A stretch of DNA of 64,000 nt from Methylophilus sp. Leaf416. GTDB lineage: Bacteria; Pseudomonadota; Gammaproteobacteria; Burkholderiales; Methylophilaceae. Every line of letters begins with the position of its first letter. Positions within the stretch are counted from its first letter, which is position 1. Where the stretch lies: positions 1 to 64,000 of the forward strand of contig NZ_LMQS01000004.1 in the NCBI RefSeq assembly GCF_001424665.1, in the 5' to 3' direction. Positions 20,082 through 29,035 of this stretch are shown here, in pieces. The notes under the pieces are model-generated. The model ran no database searches. It was given only the letters and a program-made list of their open reading frames with translations, and was not told where the DNA came from. Position numbers and translations under genes: made by a program.

Positions 20082-20102
20082 GGTGTTGCCTTTCACTATC
20101 CT

Positions 20103-20141
20103 AAAAAAACGAAACCCCACCTCTATGCAGAGCTGGGGTTT
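20103..20141 (-). terminator. Rho-independent terminator after the mla operon
   Basis: On the minus strand a stem pairs AAACCCCAG with the matching CCCC-containing arm (about 12 bp with one mismatch, tetraloop GCAT), followed by seven T residues. It lies 19 bases after the mlaB stop and overlaps the upstream alternative start of the ABC ATPase. Confidence 0.85.
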
Positions 20142-20159
20142 TCTGACTTGAGTGTTTGG

Positions 20160-20453
20160 TTAATTTAACAAGAAACTATCCACACCATATAACTGCATCA
20201 AACTACGCAGGTTGTCAGGCACCCCCACCACCGAGACTGACCCGGCCTGAGCGTGCTCATGATGAAACTGTCGCTGAATCTCGAAGATCAGGCTAACGGC
20301 CACCGTATCCACCTCTTCCACTTTGGAAAAATCCAAAGTCAATGGCGGATCAAGGCGTAACTTCTGCAACTGAGCCAAAGCATCATTGATGTTATTGATC
20401 AACAAATCTCCGCTAAAGCTCAATGTATTCTCTTGTTGCGTAATAGTTGCCAC
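20160..20453 (-). CDS. mlaB: Phospholipid-transport STAS-domain protein MlaB
   Basis: A 97-residue STAS-domain protein that in the Mla system binds MlaF on the cytoplasmic side and stabilises the inner-membrane ABC complex. The pattern LTLDFSKVEEVDTVAVSLIFEI, with the conserved Asp-Thr loop, and a C-terminal NLRSLMQLYGVDSFL fit. Last gene of mlaFEDCB, 18 bases after mlaC. Confidence 0.9.
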   Translation of the reverse strand: MATITQQENTLSFSGDLLINNINDALAQLQKLRLDPPLTLDFSKVEEVDTVAVSLIFEIQRQFHHEHAQAGSVSVVGVPDNLRSLMQLYGVDSFLLN

Positions 20454-20471
20454 GATGACCCTTTGAGATAA

Positions 20472-21074
20472 TTATTTACCAGTAGCGGCTTTGTTTTTTT
20501 CAGCCAGCTTTTTGTTCAAACTGTCCAAACCGTTCTGGCGGATTTCTTGTGCGAACTGGCTGCGATAGTTTGTCACCAGGCTGACACTTTCGATCACGAT
20601 ATCGAACACTTTCCAGTCTTCGCCTTTTTTACTCAAAGTGTAGTCGACAGAAATCGGCTCGCCACCTGGTTGCTGAATAGCTGTTTTCACAGTTGCGGTT
20701 TCTGCGCCAGCTTCCTGACGGAAAGGCTTGTATTCGATGGTCTGGTTTTTATATTTGGACAAAGCAGTCGCATAAGTACGCAGCAACAGCGTCTTAAACT
20801 CAGCCTGGAAAGCTGATTGTTGCTCAGGTGTCGCTTTTGTCCAGTTTTTACCCAAAACTAAACGTGATACTTTATCAAAATCGAAGTTTGGCAGAATTTT
20901 TTCTTCAGCCAAGGCAAAAATCTTTTGCTGGTTGCCAGCCTGGATATCCTTGTCAGACTTGATGACATCAATCACATCATCCGCAGTTTTCTTCACCAGT
21001 TGATCCGGTGCCAAACCCGCAAATGCAACACCAGTTACCAGCCACATGGCACAAGCCATCCACCATTTTTTCAT
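20472..21074 (-). CDS. mlaC: Periplasmic phospholipid-binding protein MlaC
   Basis: A 200-residue Tol-Tol-Ttg2 family protein that ferries phospholipid across the periplasm between the outer-membrane lipoprotein and MlaFEDB. It has a signal peptide (MKKWWMACAMWLVTGVAFA), then the family core ADDVIDVIKSDK, FDKVSRLVLGKNW, FKTLLLRTYATALSKY and WKVFDIVIESVSLVTNYR. Start at 21074 has AAGGGAA upstream; seven extra codons are open before it. Confidence 0.94.
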   Translation of the reverse strand: MKKWWMACAMWLVTGVAFAGLAPDQLVKKTADDVIDVIKSDKDIQAGNQQKIFALAEEKILPNFDFDKVSRLVLGKNWTKATPEQQSAFQAEFKTLLLRTYATALSKYKNQTIEYKPFRQEAGAETATVKTAIQQPGGEPISVDYTLSKKGEDWKVFDIVIESVSLVTNYRSQFAQEIRQNGLDSLNKKLAEKNKAATGK

Positions 21075-21100
21075 CGAATTCCCTTTATCAAGCATTTAAA

Positions 21101-21646
21101 TTACTTACCAATTTTGTCCAATGGACTTGCATCTAACGCATCAGCACCAGTTTCGGTTGATGTCGCAGCGGTATTCGCCGGTTTGTCATCATTTTCAGTG
21201 GCTTTGCTATACAAAAACTGACTGATCAATTTTTCCAGGACCACGGCGTCTTGTGTCTGAATAATTTTATCGCCATTTTTCAAGCTGTTTTCATCGCCAC
21301 CAGCTTCCAGACCTACGTATTGCTCACCCAATAAACCCGCAGTGTAAATATTCGCGAAAGTATCTTTAGGGAAGCTGAAGCGTTTGTCGATGTTGAGACT
21401 CACAACGGCTTCATAAGTTTTAGGATCCAGCTTAATTCCTTCAACACGGCCCACCACTACGCCAGCGCTTTTAATTGGCGCACGTGGTTTAAGACCACCA
21501 ATATTCTCAAAGTTCGCCGTGACCATATAAGTTTCACCAATATTTGTGGTCGTCAGGTTGCCTACTTTCATGGCCAGTCCCAGCAAAGCTGCAAAACCCA
21601 TTGCCACAAAAATCCCCACCCATAAATCAATTGTTGTTTTTTCCAT
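21101..21646 (-). CDS. mlaD: Mla system MCE-domain protein MlaD
   Basis: A 181-residue protein with one N-terminal membrane helix (LWVGIFVAMGFAALLGLAM) and a single MCE domain (FENIGGLKPRAPIKSAGVVVGRV to TAGLLGEQYVGLE). It forms the hexameric periplasmic ring through which phospholipid passes. The C-terminal 40 residues are polar and probably disordered. Third gene of the mla operon. Confidence 0.95.
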   Translation of the reverse strand: MEKTTIDLWVGIFVAMGFAALLGLAMKVGNLTTTNIGETYMVTANFENIGGLKPRAPIKSAGVVVGRVEGIKLDPKTYEAVVSLNIDKRFSFPKDTFANIYTAGLLGEQYVGLEAGGDENSLKNGDKIIQTQDAVVLEKLISQFLYSKATENDDKPANTAATSTETGADALDASPLDKIGK

Positions 21647-21683
21647 TGCTGCTCCTCACGAATGCTCTTGATCTAGTATTTTT

Positions 21684-22469
21684 CTAGCCAAGCATGAACG
21701 CCGTTAATATAAAATCCAGTGCCAATACTGCCAGTGACGATGTGACCACCGTACGTGTTGTTGCCCGGCTGACGCCTTCTGCCGTTGGCGGAGCGTCGTA
21801 GCCTTCAAACAAGGCAATCATCGTACATGCCACACCAAATACCAAGCTTTTGAAAACGCCATTCAGAATGTCATATTCCCAATCTACATTGGCCTGCATC
21901 TGCGACCAGAAAGAACCGGCATCCACGCCGATCAAGGGCACGGCAACCATATAGCCACCAAGAATACCCATCATGGTAAATAACGTGGCAAGGATAGGCA
22001 TGGCGATCACTCCCGCCCAGAACCTGGGGGCGATCACGCGCGCAATCGGGCTGACCGCCATCATCTCCATTGCAGAAAGCTGCTCAGTCGCTTTCATCAG
22101 GCCGATTTCGGCTGTAATGGCAGTACCGGCGCGACCGGCGAATAGCAGTGCAGTCACCACCGGACCAAGTTCACGCACCAAAGCCAGTGCAACCAATACA
22201 CCGATGGCTTCTGATGAACCGTATTTTTGTAGTGTATGGTAGCCTTGCAAAGCCAGCACCATACCGACGAAGAATGCCGATACCAGAATGATGATCAGCG
22301 ACAACACGCCGGTGAAATAGACTTCGCGTATCGTTAAGCGGAAACGGCGGAAACTTTCCCCGGAAGAAACCAGTGTTAACCCAAACAATCTGGCACCAGC
22401 GCCAAACCGCCACATCTTGTTAATAAAGCCTGCGCCAAGATTTTTGAGCAGCCGTTCGATTTTACGCAT
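21684..22469 (-). CDS. mlaE: Mla system ABC permease MlaE
   Basis: A 261-residue permease of the MlaE/YrbE family with about five to six membrane spans. Family segments include YFTGVLSLIIILVSAFFVGM, ELGPVVTALLFAGRAGTAI, EIGLMKATEQLSAMEMMA and the C-terminal GVSRATTRTVVTSSLAVL. The start shares a base with the mlaF stop, showing coupling. Confidence 0.95.
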   Translation of the reverse strand: MRKIERLLKNLGAGFINKMWRFGAGARLFGLTLVSSGESFRRFRLTIREVYFTGVLSLIIILVSAFFVGMVLALQGYHTLQKYGSSEAIGVLVALALVRELGPVVTALLFAGRAGTAITAEIGLMKATEQLSAMEMMAVSPIARVIAPRFWAGVIAMPILATLFTMMGILGGYMVAVPLIGVDAGSFWSQMQANVDWEYDILNGVFKSLVFGVACTMIALFEGYDAPPTAEGVSRATTRTVVTSSLAVLALDFILTAFMLG

Positions 22470-23272
22470 TAACGTGCCCCTCTCAACAAACTGGCATGAT
22501 ATTCAGGCGCCGCGTAGTGGAATGGTACCGGACCATCTTTTTCGCCATGCACAAACTGGTGTACAAACGGCATTTCGGACTTGCGCAAATCTTCAGGCGT
22601 ACCTTCAGCGGCAACGACGCCATTTGCCACAAAATATACATAGTCCGCAAACTGGAAGGTTTCTTCCACATCATGCGTGACGATGATAGAAGTTGCGCCC
22701 AAGGCATCATTAAGGCTGCGGATCAAATCACAGATCACTGCCATCGAAATCGGATCCAGTCCGGCAAAGGGCTCGTCATACATGATAATGCTGGGATCCA
22801 GCGCAATCGCCCTAGCCAAAGCCACGCGTCGCGCCATCCCGCCAGATAACTCGGTCGGGCGTAACGCATGCGCCCCGCGCAAGCCCACGGCATTCAGCTT
22901 CATCAGTACAAGGTCGCGAATCATGCTTTCCGGTAAATCGGTATGCTCACGAATCGGGAAAGCCACATTCTCAAACACGGACAAATCGGTGAACAGAGCC
23001 CCATGCTGAAACAGCATGCCCATTTTCCTGCGCAAACGGTAAATACCGTCACGGTCTTGTTTGTGTACTATTTCGCCACTTACTTGCACCTCACCTTTGG
23101 TCGGTTTAAGTTGACCGCCTATCAGGCGCAACAAAGTGGTTTTACCACTACCGCTACCTCCCATAATCGCAATCACCTTACCTTTAGGAAAGGTCATATT
23201 GATGCCGTGATGCAGCAATTTACCTTTGTAACCAAAGGAAAGATCTTTTATTTCTACGATTGATTGGGCCAT
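22469..23272 (-). CDS. mlaF: Mla system ATPase MlaF
   Basis: A 267-residue ABC ATPase powering phospholipid transport for outer-membrane asymmetry. Walker A GGSGSGKTT, signature ELSGGMARRVALARA, Walker B IIMYDEPFAGLD and switch VTHDVEETF are intact. First gene of mlaFEDCB. The outer-membrane lipoprotein gene mlaA, often inside this operon in betaproteobacteria, is not here. Confidence 0.95.
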   Translation of the reverse strand: MAQSIVEIKDLSFGYKGKLLHHGINMTFPKGKVIAIMGGSGSGKTTLLRLIGGQLKPTKGEVQVSGEIVHKQDRDGIYRLRRKMGMLFQHGALFTDLSVFENVAFPIREHTDLPESMIRDLVLMKLNAVGLRGAHALRPTELSGGMARRVALARAIALDPSIIMYDEPFAGLDPISMAVICDLIRSLNDALGATSIIVTHDVEETFQFADYVYFVANGVVAAEGTPEDLRKSEMPFVHQFVHGEKDGPVPFHYAAPEYHASLLRGAR

Positions 23273-23350
23273 GTGGTTGGATTCTTTTGCAAGCGGCTCT
23301 CATTCTAAATCAGAAACCGTTGAGAATTCTGTATGTAAAACGTATAAAAC

Positions 23351-23375
23351 AAAAAGCCCGTAAAACAGGCTTTTT
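23351..23375 (-). terminator. Rho-independent terminator after the prepilin gene
   Basis: AAAAAGCC and GGCTTTTT flank a 9-base loop (8-bp stem), leaving a T run on either strand. It lies 27 bases after the prepilin stop and separates that gene from mlaF. Confidence 0.82.
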
Positions 23376-23401
23376 GCGTTAAAGATGTGTTGTATTCTAC
23401 A

Positions 23402-24043
23402 CTAAAAACTCATGCAAACTAAGTAGGGCGTGGCTGGTTGAGGTGTTGCCTCACCCACTCCTTGTGTACCATTGACCAATATCCTCATCACGCCAGTATT
23501 ACCGGCACCATCATCCAGCATTGTGTCGAGCTGAGTGGCATATCTGCCAAGAATTCCGTCCGAACACATGGCATGCGCGCTGTTAAAAGTATTCGCGCTG
23601 ACCGCACCTAAAGCATCAACACTAGTGACACCCACCCTGCCACCTTCACTGTTGCGCGGAATATATTGCGTACTGCCCGTGTCAGTAGCACCAGTGGCCA
23701 ATCCACCTAGGCGCAAATGTTGCCACAACAAGAAAGACTCATCAGTGGCAGTATCCGAATTCCAGGCGCCTTGTATCAAACCGTTTTGTGTTTGACCAGC
23801 AGTGGTGGCGCTAGTACCGCCATTTAAATGTGTGCCGGCGGCATGATCATCACCCGGCAAAACGCGAAACCGGTCCTGATAGCCATAAAAGTAAGTTGGG
23901 ATATTCCTGAAATCGCTAGCCAGACTCTTCACTTTTGCATTGGCGATTAACTCCTGCCCACGCATCACGCCTGCCAGCAATAAACCTGCAATTACCAGAA
24001 CAATTGCCAATTCAATCAAACTAAACCCATGTTGCCTCTTCAT
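23402..24043 (-). CDS. Type IV prepilin-like protein (class III signal)
   Basis: A 213-residue prepilin. The N-terminus MKRQHG/FSLIELAIVLVIA is a standard PilD cleavage and methylation site with Glu5, followed by the hydrophobic assembly helix. The body is Gly/Thr/Ala-rich with two cysteines (AMCSDG and VCMSF at the C-terminus) that may close a disulfide loop. Which system it serves (type IV pilus, minor pilin or type II secretion) cannot be told, since no assembly genes lie nearby. Start at 24043 has Shine-Dalgarno AGGAGA; eleven more codons are open upstream. It is flanked by terminators, with an AT-rich leader, and looks monocistronic. Confidence 0.88.
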   Translation of the reverse strand: MKRQHGFSLIELAIVLVIAGLLLAGVMRGQELIANAKVKSLASDFRNIPTYFYGYQDRFRVLPGDDHAAGTHLNGGTSATTAGQTQNGLIQGAWNSDTATDESFLLWQHLRLGGLATGATDTGSTQYIPRNSEGGRVGVTSVDALGAVSANTFNSAHAMCSDGILGRYATQLDTMLDDGAGNTGVMRILVNGTQGVGEATPQPATPYLVCMSF

Positions 24044-24190
24044 TTGAATTCTCCTGTTATTTATTTTTAAAAGCATTTATATGCTGAATCGAGCTTTCAT
24101 AAACGATTCAACGCTCAAAATATTAACATTTATTAATAAAAATAAACATTAGTTAATTTTAAGCTTTGATTTTTTTTGGAGTATTCAAAC

Positions 24191-24220
24191 AAAAAGGGCA
24201 AACGTTCAACGCCTGCCCTT
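24191..24220 (-). terminator. Probable terminator after ccsB
   Basis: AAGGGCA/TGCCCTT forms a 7-bp stem with a 13-base loop, and a run of five T follows on the minus strand. It lies about 60 bases after the ccsB stop. The surrounding 24044-24281 stretch is very AT-rich and holds the prepilin upstream region; no gene is seen in it. Confidence 0.65.
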
Positions 24221-24281
24221 CTTTAGAATTACTTTTTAAAATTTTATCTTTTGATAAAGTTTTCTATCCCAAACTTTCACA

Positions 24282-25427
24282 CTATAAAGTGCCGTATGAA
24301 TGCAATCCACTCAGGAACATATTCACACCAAGGAAAGCAAAGGTTGTAACCAGCAAGCCAACCAACGCCCACCAGGCCAATACGGTTCCGCGCAAGCCTT
24401 TCATCAGGCGCAAGTGTAACCAGGCTGCATAGTTAAGCCAGACGATTAGCGCCCAAGTCTCTTTGGGATCCCAGGACCAATAACCGCCCCAGGCCTCTGC
24501 CGCCCACATCGCACCCAGAATAGTGGCAATGGTAAAGAAGGCAAAGCCGATGGCAATCGCTTTGTACATCAGGTCATCCAGCACATGAAGTGCAGGTAAA
24601 CGGCTGGCCAGCACTCCCTTTTTAACCAGCAAATAAGCGCCCGCAACCATGGCTGCTAATGAGAAAGCACCGTAACCGATAAAATTAGCCGGGACGTGGA
24701 TTTTCATCCAGTAACTTTGTAGTGCCGGCACCAAAGGCTGGATTTCATTCGCATGACGATCAAAGGTATACCAGAGGATAAAACCAACGGCGGCGTTGAT
24801 CACCACCAGCACAAAACCACCCAGCTGACGGGTTTTGAATAGCTGCTCATAATGCAAATAAAGCAAGGCAGTAATCAGGCAAAACAGGATAAATACTTCG
24901 TACAAATTGCTGATAGGTATATGGCCAATATCAGGTGCGATCAAATAAGACTCATACCAGCGCACCATCAGCCCGACAAAGCCAAACAAGGTTGCCGACC
25001 AGGTCAAGGCCGAAGCCACTTTTGCAGTAAATTCCGAGCGCTGAAACAGTGCCAGCCAGTAAGTAAGCATTGCGAGTACGAACAATACATTCATCCACAT
25101 CACTGCCGATTGGCTGGAAAGCAAGAACTTGAGCAGGAAACGTTGTCCGCCATTCGCAAGGTCACCCTGATAAGTGTAAACACCCAGCAAACTGATAATC
25201 GCAACACCAAGTACCAGCCTGGCAATCGCCGACCAGCGCCAGCCCAGATAACTGAAAACGCCAACTGCTCCAAACAGAAAGCCAACTTCGTAAATATCCA
25301 TGTAACCAGCGTAACGCTGGTAAGAAAACAATCCGCCTGCCAGCAGCAACACCGCGTATAACCAGTCATACGTGGTCAGCGTTTGCCAGAACGAAGGTTG
25401 TTTAGTCCATGATGGTGATGTGTTCAT
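24282..25427 (-). CDS. ccsB: Cytochrome c biogenesis protein CcsB/CcsA (system II)
   Basis: A 381-residue multi-span membrane protein carrying the tryptophan-rich WWD motif (WGGYWSWDPKETWALIVWL), which presents haem to apocytochromes c on the periplasmic face. Conserved histidines lie in transmembrane segments, for example KIHVPANFIGYGAFSL. With ResB directly upstream it forms the system II haem ligase, used here for the bc1 and c4 cytochromes encoded nearby. Naming of this family is inconsistent (CcsA, CcsB, ResC). Confidence 0.93.
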   Translation of the reverse strand: MNTSPSWTKQPSFWQTLTTYDWLYAVLLLAGGLFSYQRYAGYMDIYEVGFLFGAVGVFSYLGWRWSAIARLVLGVAIISLLGVYTYQGDLANGGQRFLLKFLLSSQSAVMWMNVLFVLAMLTYWLALFQRSEFTAKVASALTWSATLFGFVGLMVRWYESYLIAPDIGHIPISNLYEVFILFCLITALLYLHYEQLFKTRQLGGFVLVVINAAVGFILWYTFDRHANEIQPLVPALQSYWMKIHVPANFIGYGAFSLAAMVAGAYLLVKKGVLASRLPALHVLDDLMYKAIAIGFAFFTIATILGAMWAAEAWGGYWSWDPKETWALIVWLNYAAWLHLRLMKGLRGTVLAWWALVGLLVTTFAFLGVNMFLSGLHSYGTL

Positions 25428-25456
25428 CGCATTCCCCTTTATGTACGGACAAGCAG

Positions 25457-27430
25457 TTAAGCCGCCTGCCCTGTTTGCAACAACGTGGTAAGTTGCTGTT
25501 GCATGCGTGCAAAATCCTGGTCCAGATCCATATTTTTACGGTTGGATGACATTGCCAGCAAAACTTCTTGCTGTGCTGGTTTGATTAGTAACCAGACACG
25601 GCGTTCCCTGATATAAAACATAGAAAAAATACCCAGTACCAGCATCACAGAGCCCAGATATACCCAATTCTGCCCCGGCGAACGCGTCAACTGGAAACCA
25701 CTTGCCTGTTTAAGCGTGTAATCTTTTAACTGGAAATAATAAGGTGTGCCATAGAAAAACAGGTCGTTCATGGCATTTAAACTATCTTGAATAAATATCG
25801 CGGTCGCTTGATCTTGCGGCGCCGGCGCCAGATTTCGCTGCGCACGGCTGATCTGGTAAGCCTGCAATGCAGCCGTATTCAATAATTTTAAATAAGTTTG
25901 CGCAGCTTGTTCGCGCTGGTCTTTAGGTACTGCTTTCTCAATAATGTTAGAAAGCTCACTGTAGCCACCGCGTTTGAACGTCAGCAACAACTGCTGCAAG
26001 CTTTGCTCAAACTGCACTTTCAACTGCGCATTGCCACTAGGCATCTGCTTCGCCACCTGGCTGGCAATGTCGCGGATTGATTGCTCATTACGCATGGTCT
26101 GGCGCAAAGCCATAAAACCGGTGATTTCAAGTTCATCATCTGCTGGCACCCGCAAATACTTGAATTCATCCTGCACGGTTTCGCGCATACCGGAAACAAA
26201 ATAGGCACGACCGTCCAGTTGCAATGGCTGCATGTAATTCACATACTCGCGAGCCTGGCCGCTGGCATTACGTAACTTCAAGGTGGTATTCGGCCCGACA
26301 TTGTGTGGCTTGCCTTTACCATCTTTGGATAAATTCAGGATATTAAACTGGCGGAACTCGTTGAATTCCACACTCAGTTTATCCGCACCTTCTCCCAGTG
26401 ACCCTTTTTGCAGGATCACGCCATCCACATCAAAACCATCCTGATTAGCTGCCGCCAGATTCCACAACTTGAATTTGAGTTGCGAACCGCCATCCTGGAA
26501 ATCGGACTGATAAATGGCAATGCCTTTATGAATATATGGGTGATTGACTCGTACAGTCGCTTCAATCGGCTTGGTCAGCTCCGGGTCAGTAATGACAATA
26601 TCGCTCTCAAACGATTTCGGCATGCCGGTTGGATAATGTTCAATGCGGAAATCTTTAAGTGCTACGATGAATGGCAAATCCTGCACCAGGTAACCATCAC
26701 GTATGCGCACAAAAGCCACATTATCGCGCTCTCCTTCAGGCAAGGTCATGTTGGCACGAAACGACAGATTATTCACACCCAGCCGACTTTCTTCAGGTAC
26801 TTTGCGCGAAGCGATATCCCGCGTTTCAATTTTCTTGAATCCTAATAGTTCCTGCACTTTTAAAGGCAAATTGCCATCCAGCAAACCACCAAAACAAATC
26901 ACGACAATTGCGGTATGCGTAAAAATATAGCCCAGGCGCTGATGCGTACCCAAGCGTGCCGCCATCAGCACATCACCGTTATCCTGTTGTCTGGTTTTAA
27001 AGGTATAGCGCTCAGCGGATAAAAAATCACTCAGTCTTGATTGCGTATCTGCAACAGGTTGCGCAGCAGTTAAACTCGTCTGGTGGCTAAATAAGCGCAA
27101 GGATTTCTCGGTAGCATTTTCCTTATAGGCTTTCCACTCCTTGAGCATCACCGGTGTATTGCGGAAAACGCACAGCGTGGTCGAAATCACCAGAAACAAT
27201 AAAATCAGCAAAAACCAGGCAGCATGGTAAACATCCAGCAGGCCCAGTAACTCAAACAGCTCAAACCAGAACTGGCCGAACTTGATGATGTAATTTTGAT
27301 AAGGCTCGTTTTGCTTAAGAACAGTACCAATAATCGAAGCCACGCCGAGCAATGTCAGCAAGCTCACGGCAAAGCGCATGGAACTCATCAGTTCGTAAAT
27401 ACGCTGGGATAAAGGAACGGACGCTTTCAA
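25457..27430 (-). CDS. resB: Cytochrome c biogenesis protein ResB/Ccs1
   Basis: A 657-residue partner of CcsB. Membrane spans lie near the N-terminus (residues 15-40 and 65-90, then one near 165-185 ending IVVICFGGLLDGNLP). A large periplasmic domain follows, with one C-terminal span (WVYLGSVMLVLGIFSMFYI) and a cytoplasmic tail. The N-terminal MRFAVSLLTLLGVASIIGTVLK and the ResB core RVNHPYIHKGIAIYQSDF are typical. Lies 29 bases upstream of ccsB in the same operon. Confidence 0.93.
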   Translation of the reverse strand: MKASVPLSQRIYELMSSMRFAVSLLTLLGVASIIGTVLKQNEPYQNYIIKFGQFWFELFELLGLLDVYHAAWFLLILLFLVISTTLCVFRNTPVMLKEWKAYKENATEKSLRLFSHQTSLTAAQPVADTQSRLSDFLSAERYTFKTRQQDNGDVLMAARLGTHQRLGYIFTHTAIVVICFGGLLDGNLPLKVQELLGFKKIETRDIASRKVPEESRLGVNNLSFRANMTLPEGERDNVAFVRIRDGYLVQDLPFIVALKDFRIEHYPTGMPKSFESDIVITDPELTKPIEATVRVNHPYIHKGIAIYQSDFQDGGSQLKFKLWNLAAANQDGFDVDGVILQKGSLGEGADKLSVEFNEFRQFNILNLSKDGKGKPHNVGPNTTLKLRNASGQAREYVNYMQPLQLDGRAYFVSGMRETVQDEFKYLRVPADDELEITGFMALRQTMRNEQSIRDIASQVAKQMPSGNAQLKVQFEQSLQQLLLTFKRGGYSELSNIIEKAVPKDQREQAAQTYLKLLNTAALQAYQISRAQRNLAPAPQDQATAIFIQDSLNAMNDLFFYGTPYYFQLKDYTLKQASGFQLTRSPGQNWVYLGSVMLVLGIFSMFYIRERRVWLLIKPAQQEVLLAMSSNRKNMDLDQDFARMQQQLTTLLQTGQAA

Positions 27431-27574
27431 TATACTCTCTTCAGGTTTGGCTTAGATGATTAGCAGAGGGAAATTATGACGTACAACGTTGCACGCGCAT
27501 GGGTGGACGACATTGACGATAAAAGGTTGCACAATTGCTTACGTTTTTGCAAAACTCGATCTGCCAGCATTTAG

Positions 27575-27600
27575 CAAAAAAGGTGGCCGTGGCCACCTTT
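27575..27600 (-). terminator. Rho-independent terminator after cytochrome c4
   Basis: AAGGTGGCC/GGCCACCTT gives a perfect 9-bp stem around a 2-base centre (so a slightly opened loop), followed by a T run on the minus strand. It ends 17 bases after the cytochrome gene stop. Confidence 0.88.
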
Positions 27601-27616
27601 ATGCATCTTGCGCAGA

Positions 27617-28258
27617 TTAACGCAGACCTTGAATGTAATCTGCCACAGCCTGCATTTCAGCATCACTCATTTTGGCAGCAATCGTCATCATCATCGGCGC
27701 ATTGGCGCGCTCACCGGTACGGAAAGTGCGCAACTGCTGCACGGTGTAATCGGTATGCTGGCCTGCCAGGCGCGGGAACTGTTTAGGCAAACCGGCACCA
27801 GTCACACCATGGCAAGCCGCACAGGCCGGCACTTTATTCGCCGCGATACCGCCACGGTAAATTTTCTCACCCAGTGAGCCCTTACCGTTTTCTTTCGCTT
27901 TCGCCAGCTTGATGCTTTGATTGGAGAAGTATTTAGCAATGCCTTCCATGTCTTCCTGGCTCAAGGTACTCGCCATGCCAGACATCACTGCGTTAGCACG
28001 CGAGCCATCTTTAAAGTTAGACAATTGCTTGACTAAATACTCGGGATGCTGACCCGCCAGTTTCGGGTTGGTCGTAATCACGCTATTGCCGTCTGCGCCA
28101 TGGCAGGCAGCGCACACATTTTGCACCACTTTATCCGGACTATTCACTTCAGGTGCGGCTTCGTTAGTAGCGGCTTCTTCCGCAAATGCAGGCTGAATAG
28201 CTATAGTCATACTAATCGCCAGCAGTGCACACAATCCTGCTTTAAAACTCTTCAACAT
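27617..28258 (-). CDS. Dihaem cytochrome c4
   Basis: A 213-residue periplasmic electron carrier with signal peptide (MLKSFKAGLCALLAISMTIA, cut after AFA) and two haem domains, each with a CAACH site (CAACHGADGN and CAACHGVTGAG) and a distal Met. The internal duplication is typical of cytochrome c4, which links bc1 to terminal oxidases. It stands alone, divergent from engB. Confidence 0.95.
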   Translation of the reverse strand: MLKSFKAGLCALLAISMTIAIQPAFAEEAATNEAAPEVNSPDKVVQNVCAACHGADGNSVITTNPKLAGQHPEYLVKQLSNFKDGSRANAVMSGMASTLSQEDMEGIAKYFSNQSIKLAKAKENGKGSLGEKIYRGGIAANKVPACAACHGVTGAGLPKQFPRLAGQHTDYTVQQLRTFRTGERANAPMMMTIAAKMSDAEMQAVADYIQGLR

Positions 28259-28368
28259 AATTCAATGCCCCAACATTTTATTTGGCGCCATTTTATCAAA
28301 CAAACCCTGTTCGTGATAGCATTCATGGCTGAATAGTCCATAAAACCTTGAGGCAACTCAACCCCACC

Positions 28369-29004
28369 ATGCCAGTTTTCCAAAACGCCCGCTTTCACAT
28401 CTCGGCACATCATTTACGTGACCTCCCGCCTGCAAGCGGCATTGAAGTTGCATTTGCGGGACGCTCGAACGCCGGAAAATCCAGCGCACTGAATACATTG
28501 GCTAACCATAATCGCCTTGCATTTGTCAGCAAACAACCTGGCCGTACACAATTAATAAACTTCTTCACGCTTGGTGATGACAAGCACCTGGTGGATTTAC
28601 CTGGCTACGGCTATGCGAAAGTGCCGGAAGCCATGCGCACGCACTGGCAAAATGTACTTTCCCGTTACCTGAGCGAACGCAGAAGCCTTGCCGGTTTGGT
28701 ATTGGTGATGGATAGCCGCCATCCACTGACGCCGCTGGATAAACAAATGCTGGACTGGTTTTGCCCGACCGGCAAACCGGTGCATGTGTTGCTGACCAAA
28801 AGTGACAAACTGTCACGCGGCGAATCAACCATCACCTTGAATAAAGTTCGCAAGGAACTTAAAGACACCTGGGGTGAAGAAATCAGCGTGCAATTATTTT
28901 CCAGCCTGAAAAAACAAGGTGTGGATGAAGCAGAAAAAGTGTTGGGAGAATGGTTTTCAACTGCTGAAACAGACCCCGCAGCAGAACAACCTTTACCAGA
29001 TTAG
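28369..29004 (+). CDS. engB: Ribosome biogenesis GTPase EngB (YihA/YsxC)
   Basis: A 211-residue small GTPase needed for 50S assembly. G1 is GRSNAGKSS, the switch region [13 protein letters not shown]3 DLPGYG, G4 LTKSDK, with SSLKKQG near the G5 position. The ATG at 28369 gives the usual N-terminus ([16 protein letters not shown]). A TTG seven codons upstream in the same frame is a possible alternative, since neither start has a strong Shine-Dalgarno. Divergent from the cytochrome c4 gene. Confidence 0.95.
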   Translation: MPVFQNARFHISAHHLRDLPPASGIEVAFAGRSNAGKSSALNTLANHNRLAFVSKQPGRTQLINFFTLGDDKHLVDLPGYGYAKVPEAMRTHWQNVLSRYLSERRSLAGLVLVMDSRHPLTPLDKQMLDWFCPTGKPVHVLLTKSDKLSRGESTITLNKVRKELKDTWGEEISVQLFSSLKKQGVDEAEKVLGEWFSTAETDPAAEQPLPD

Positions 29005-29035
29005 AAGCTGCAGTTTCCAACATTTACCATGGCTG

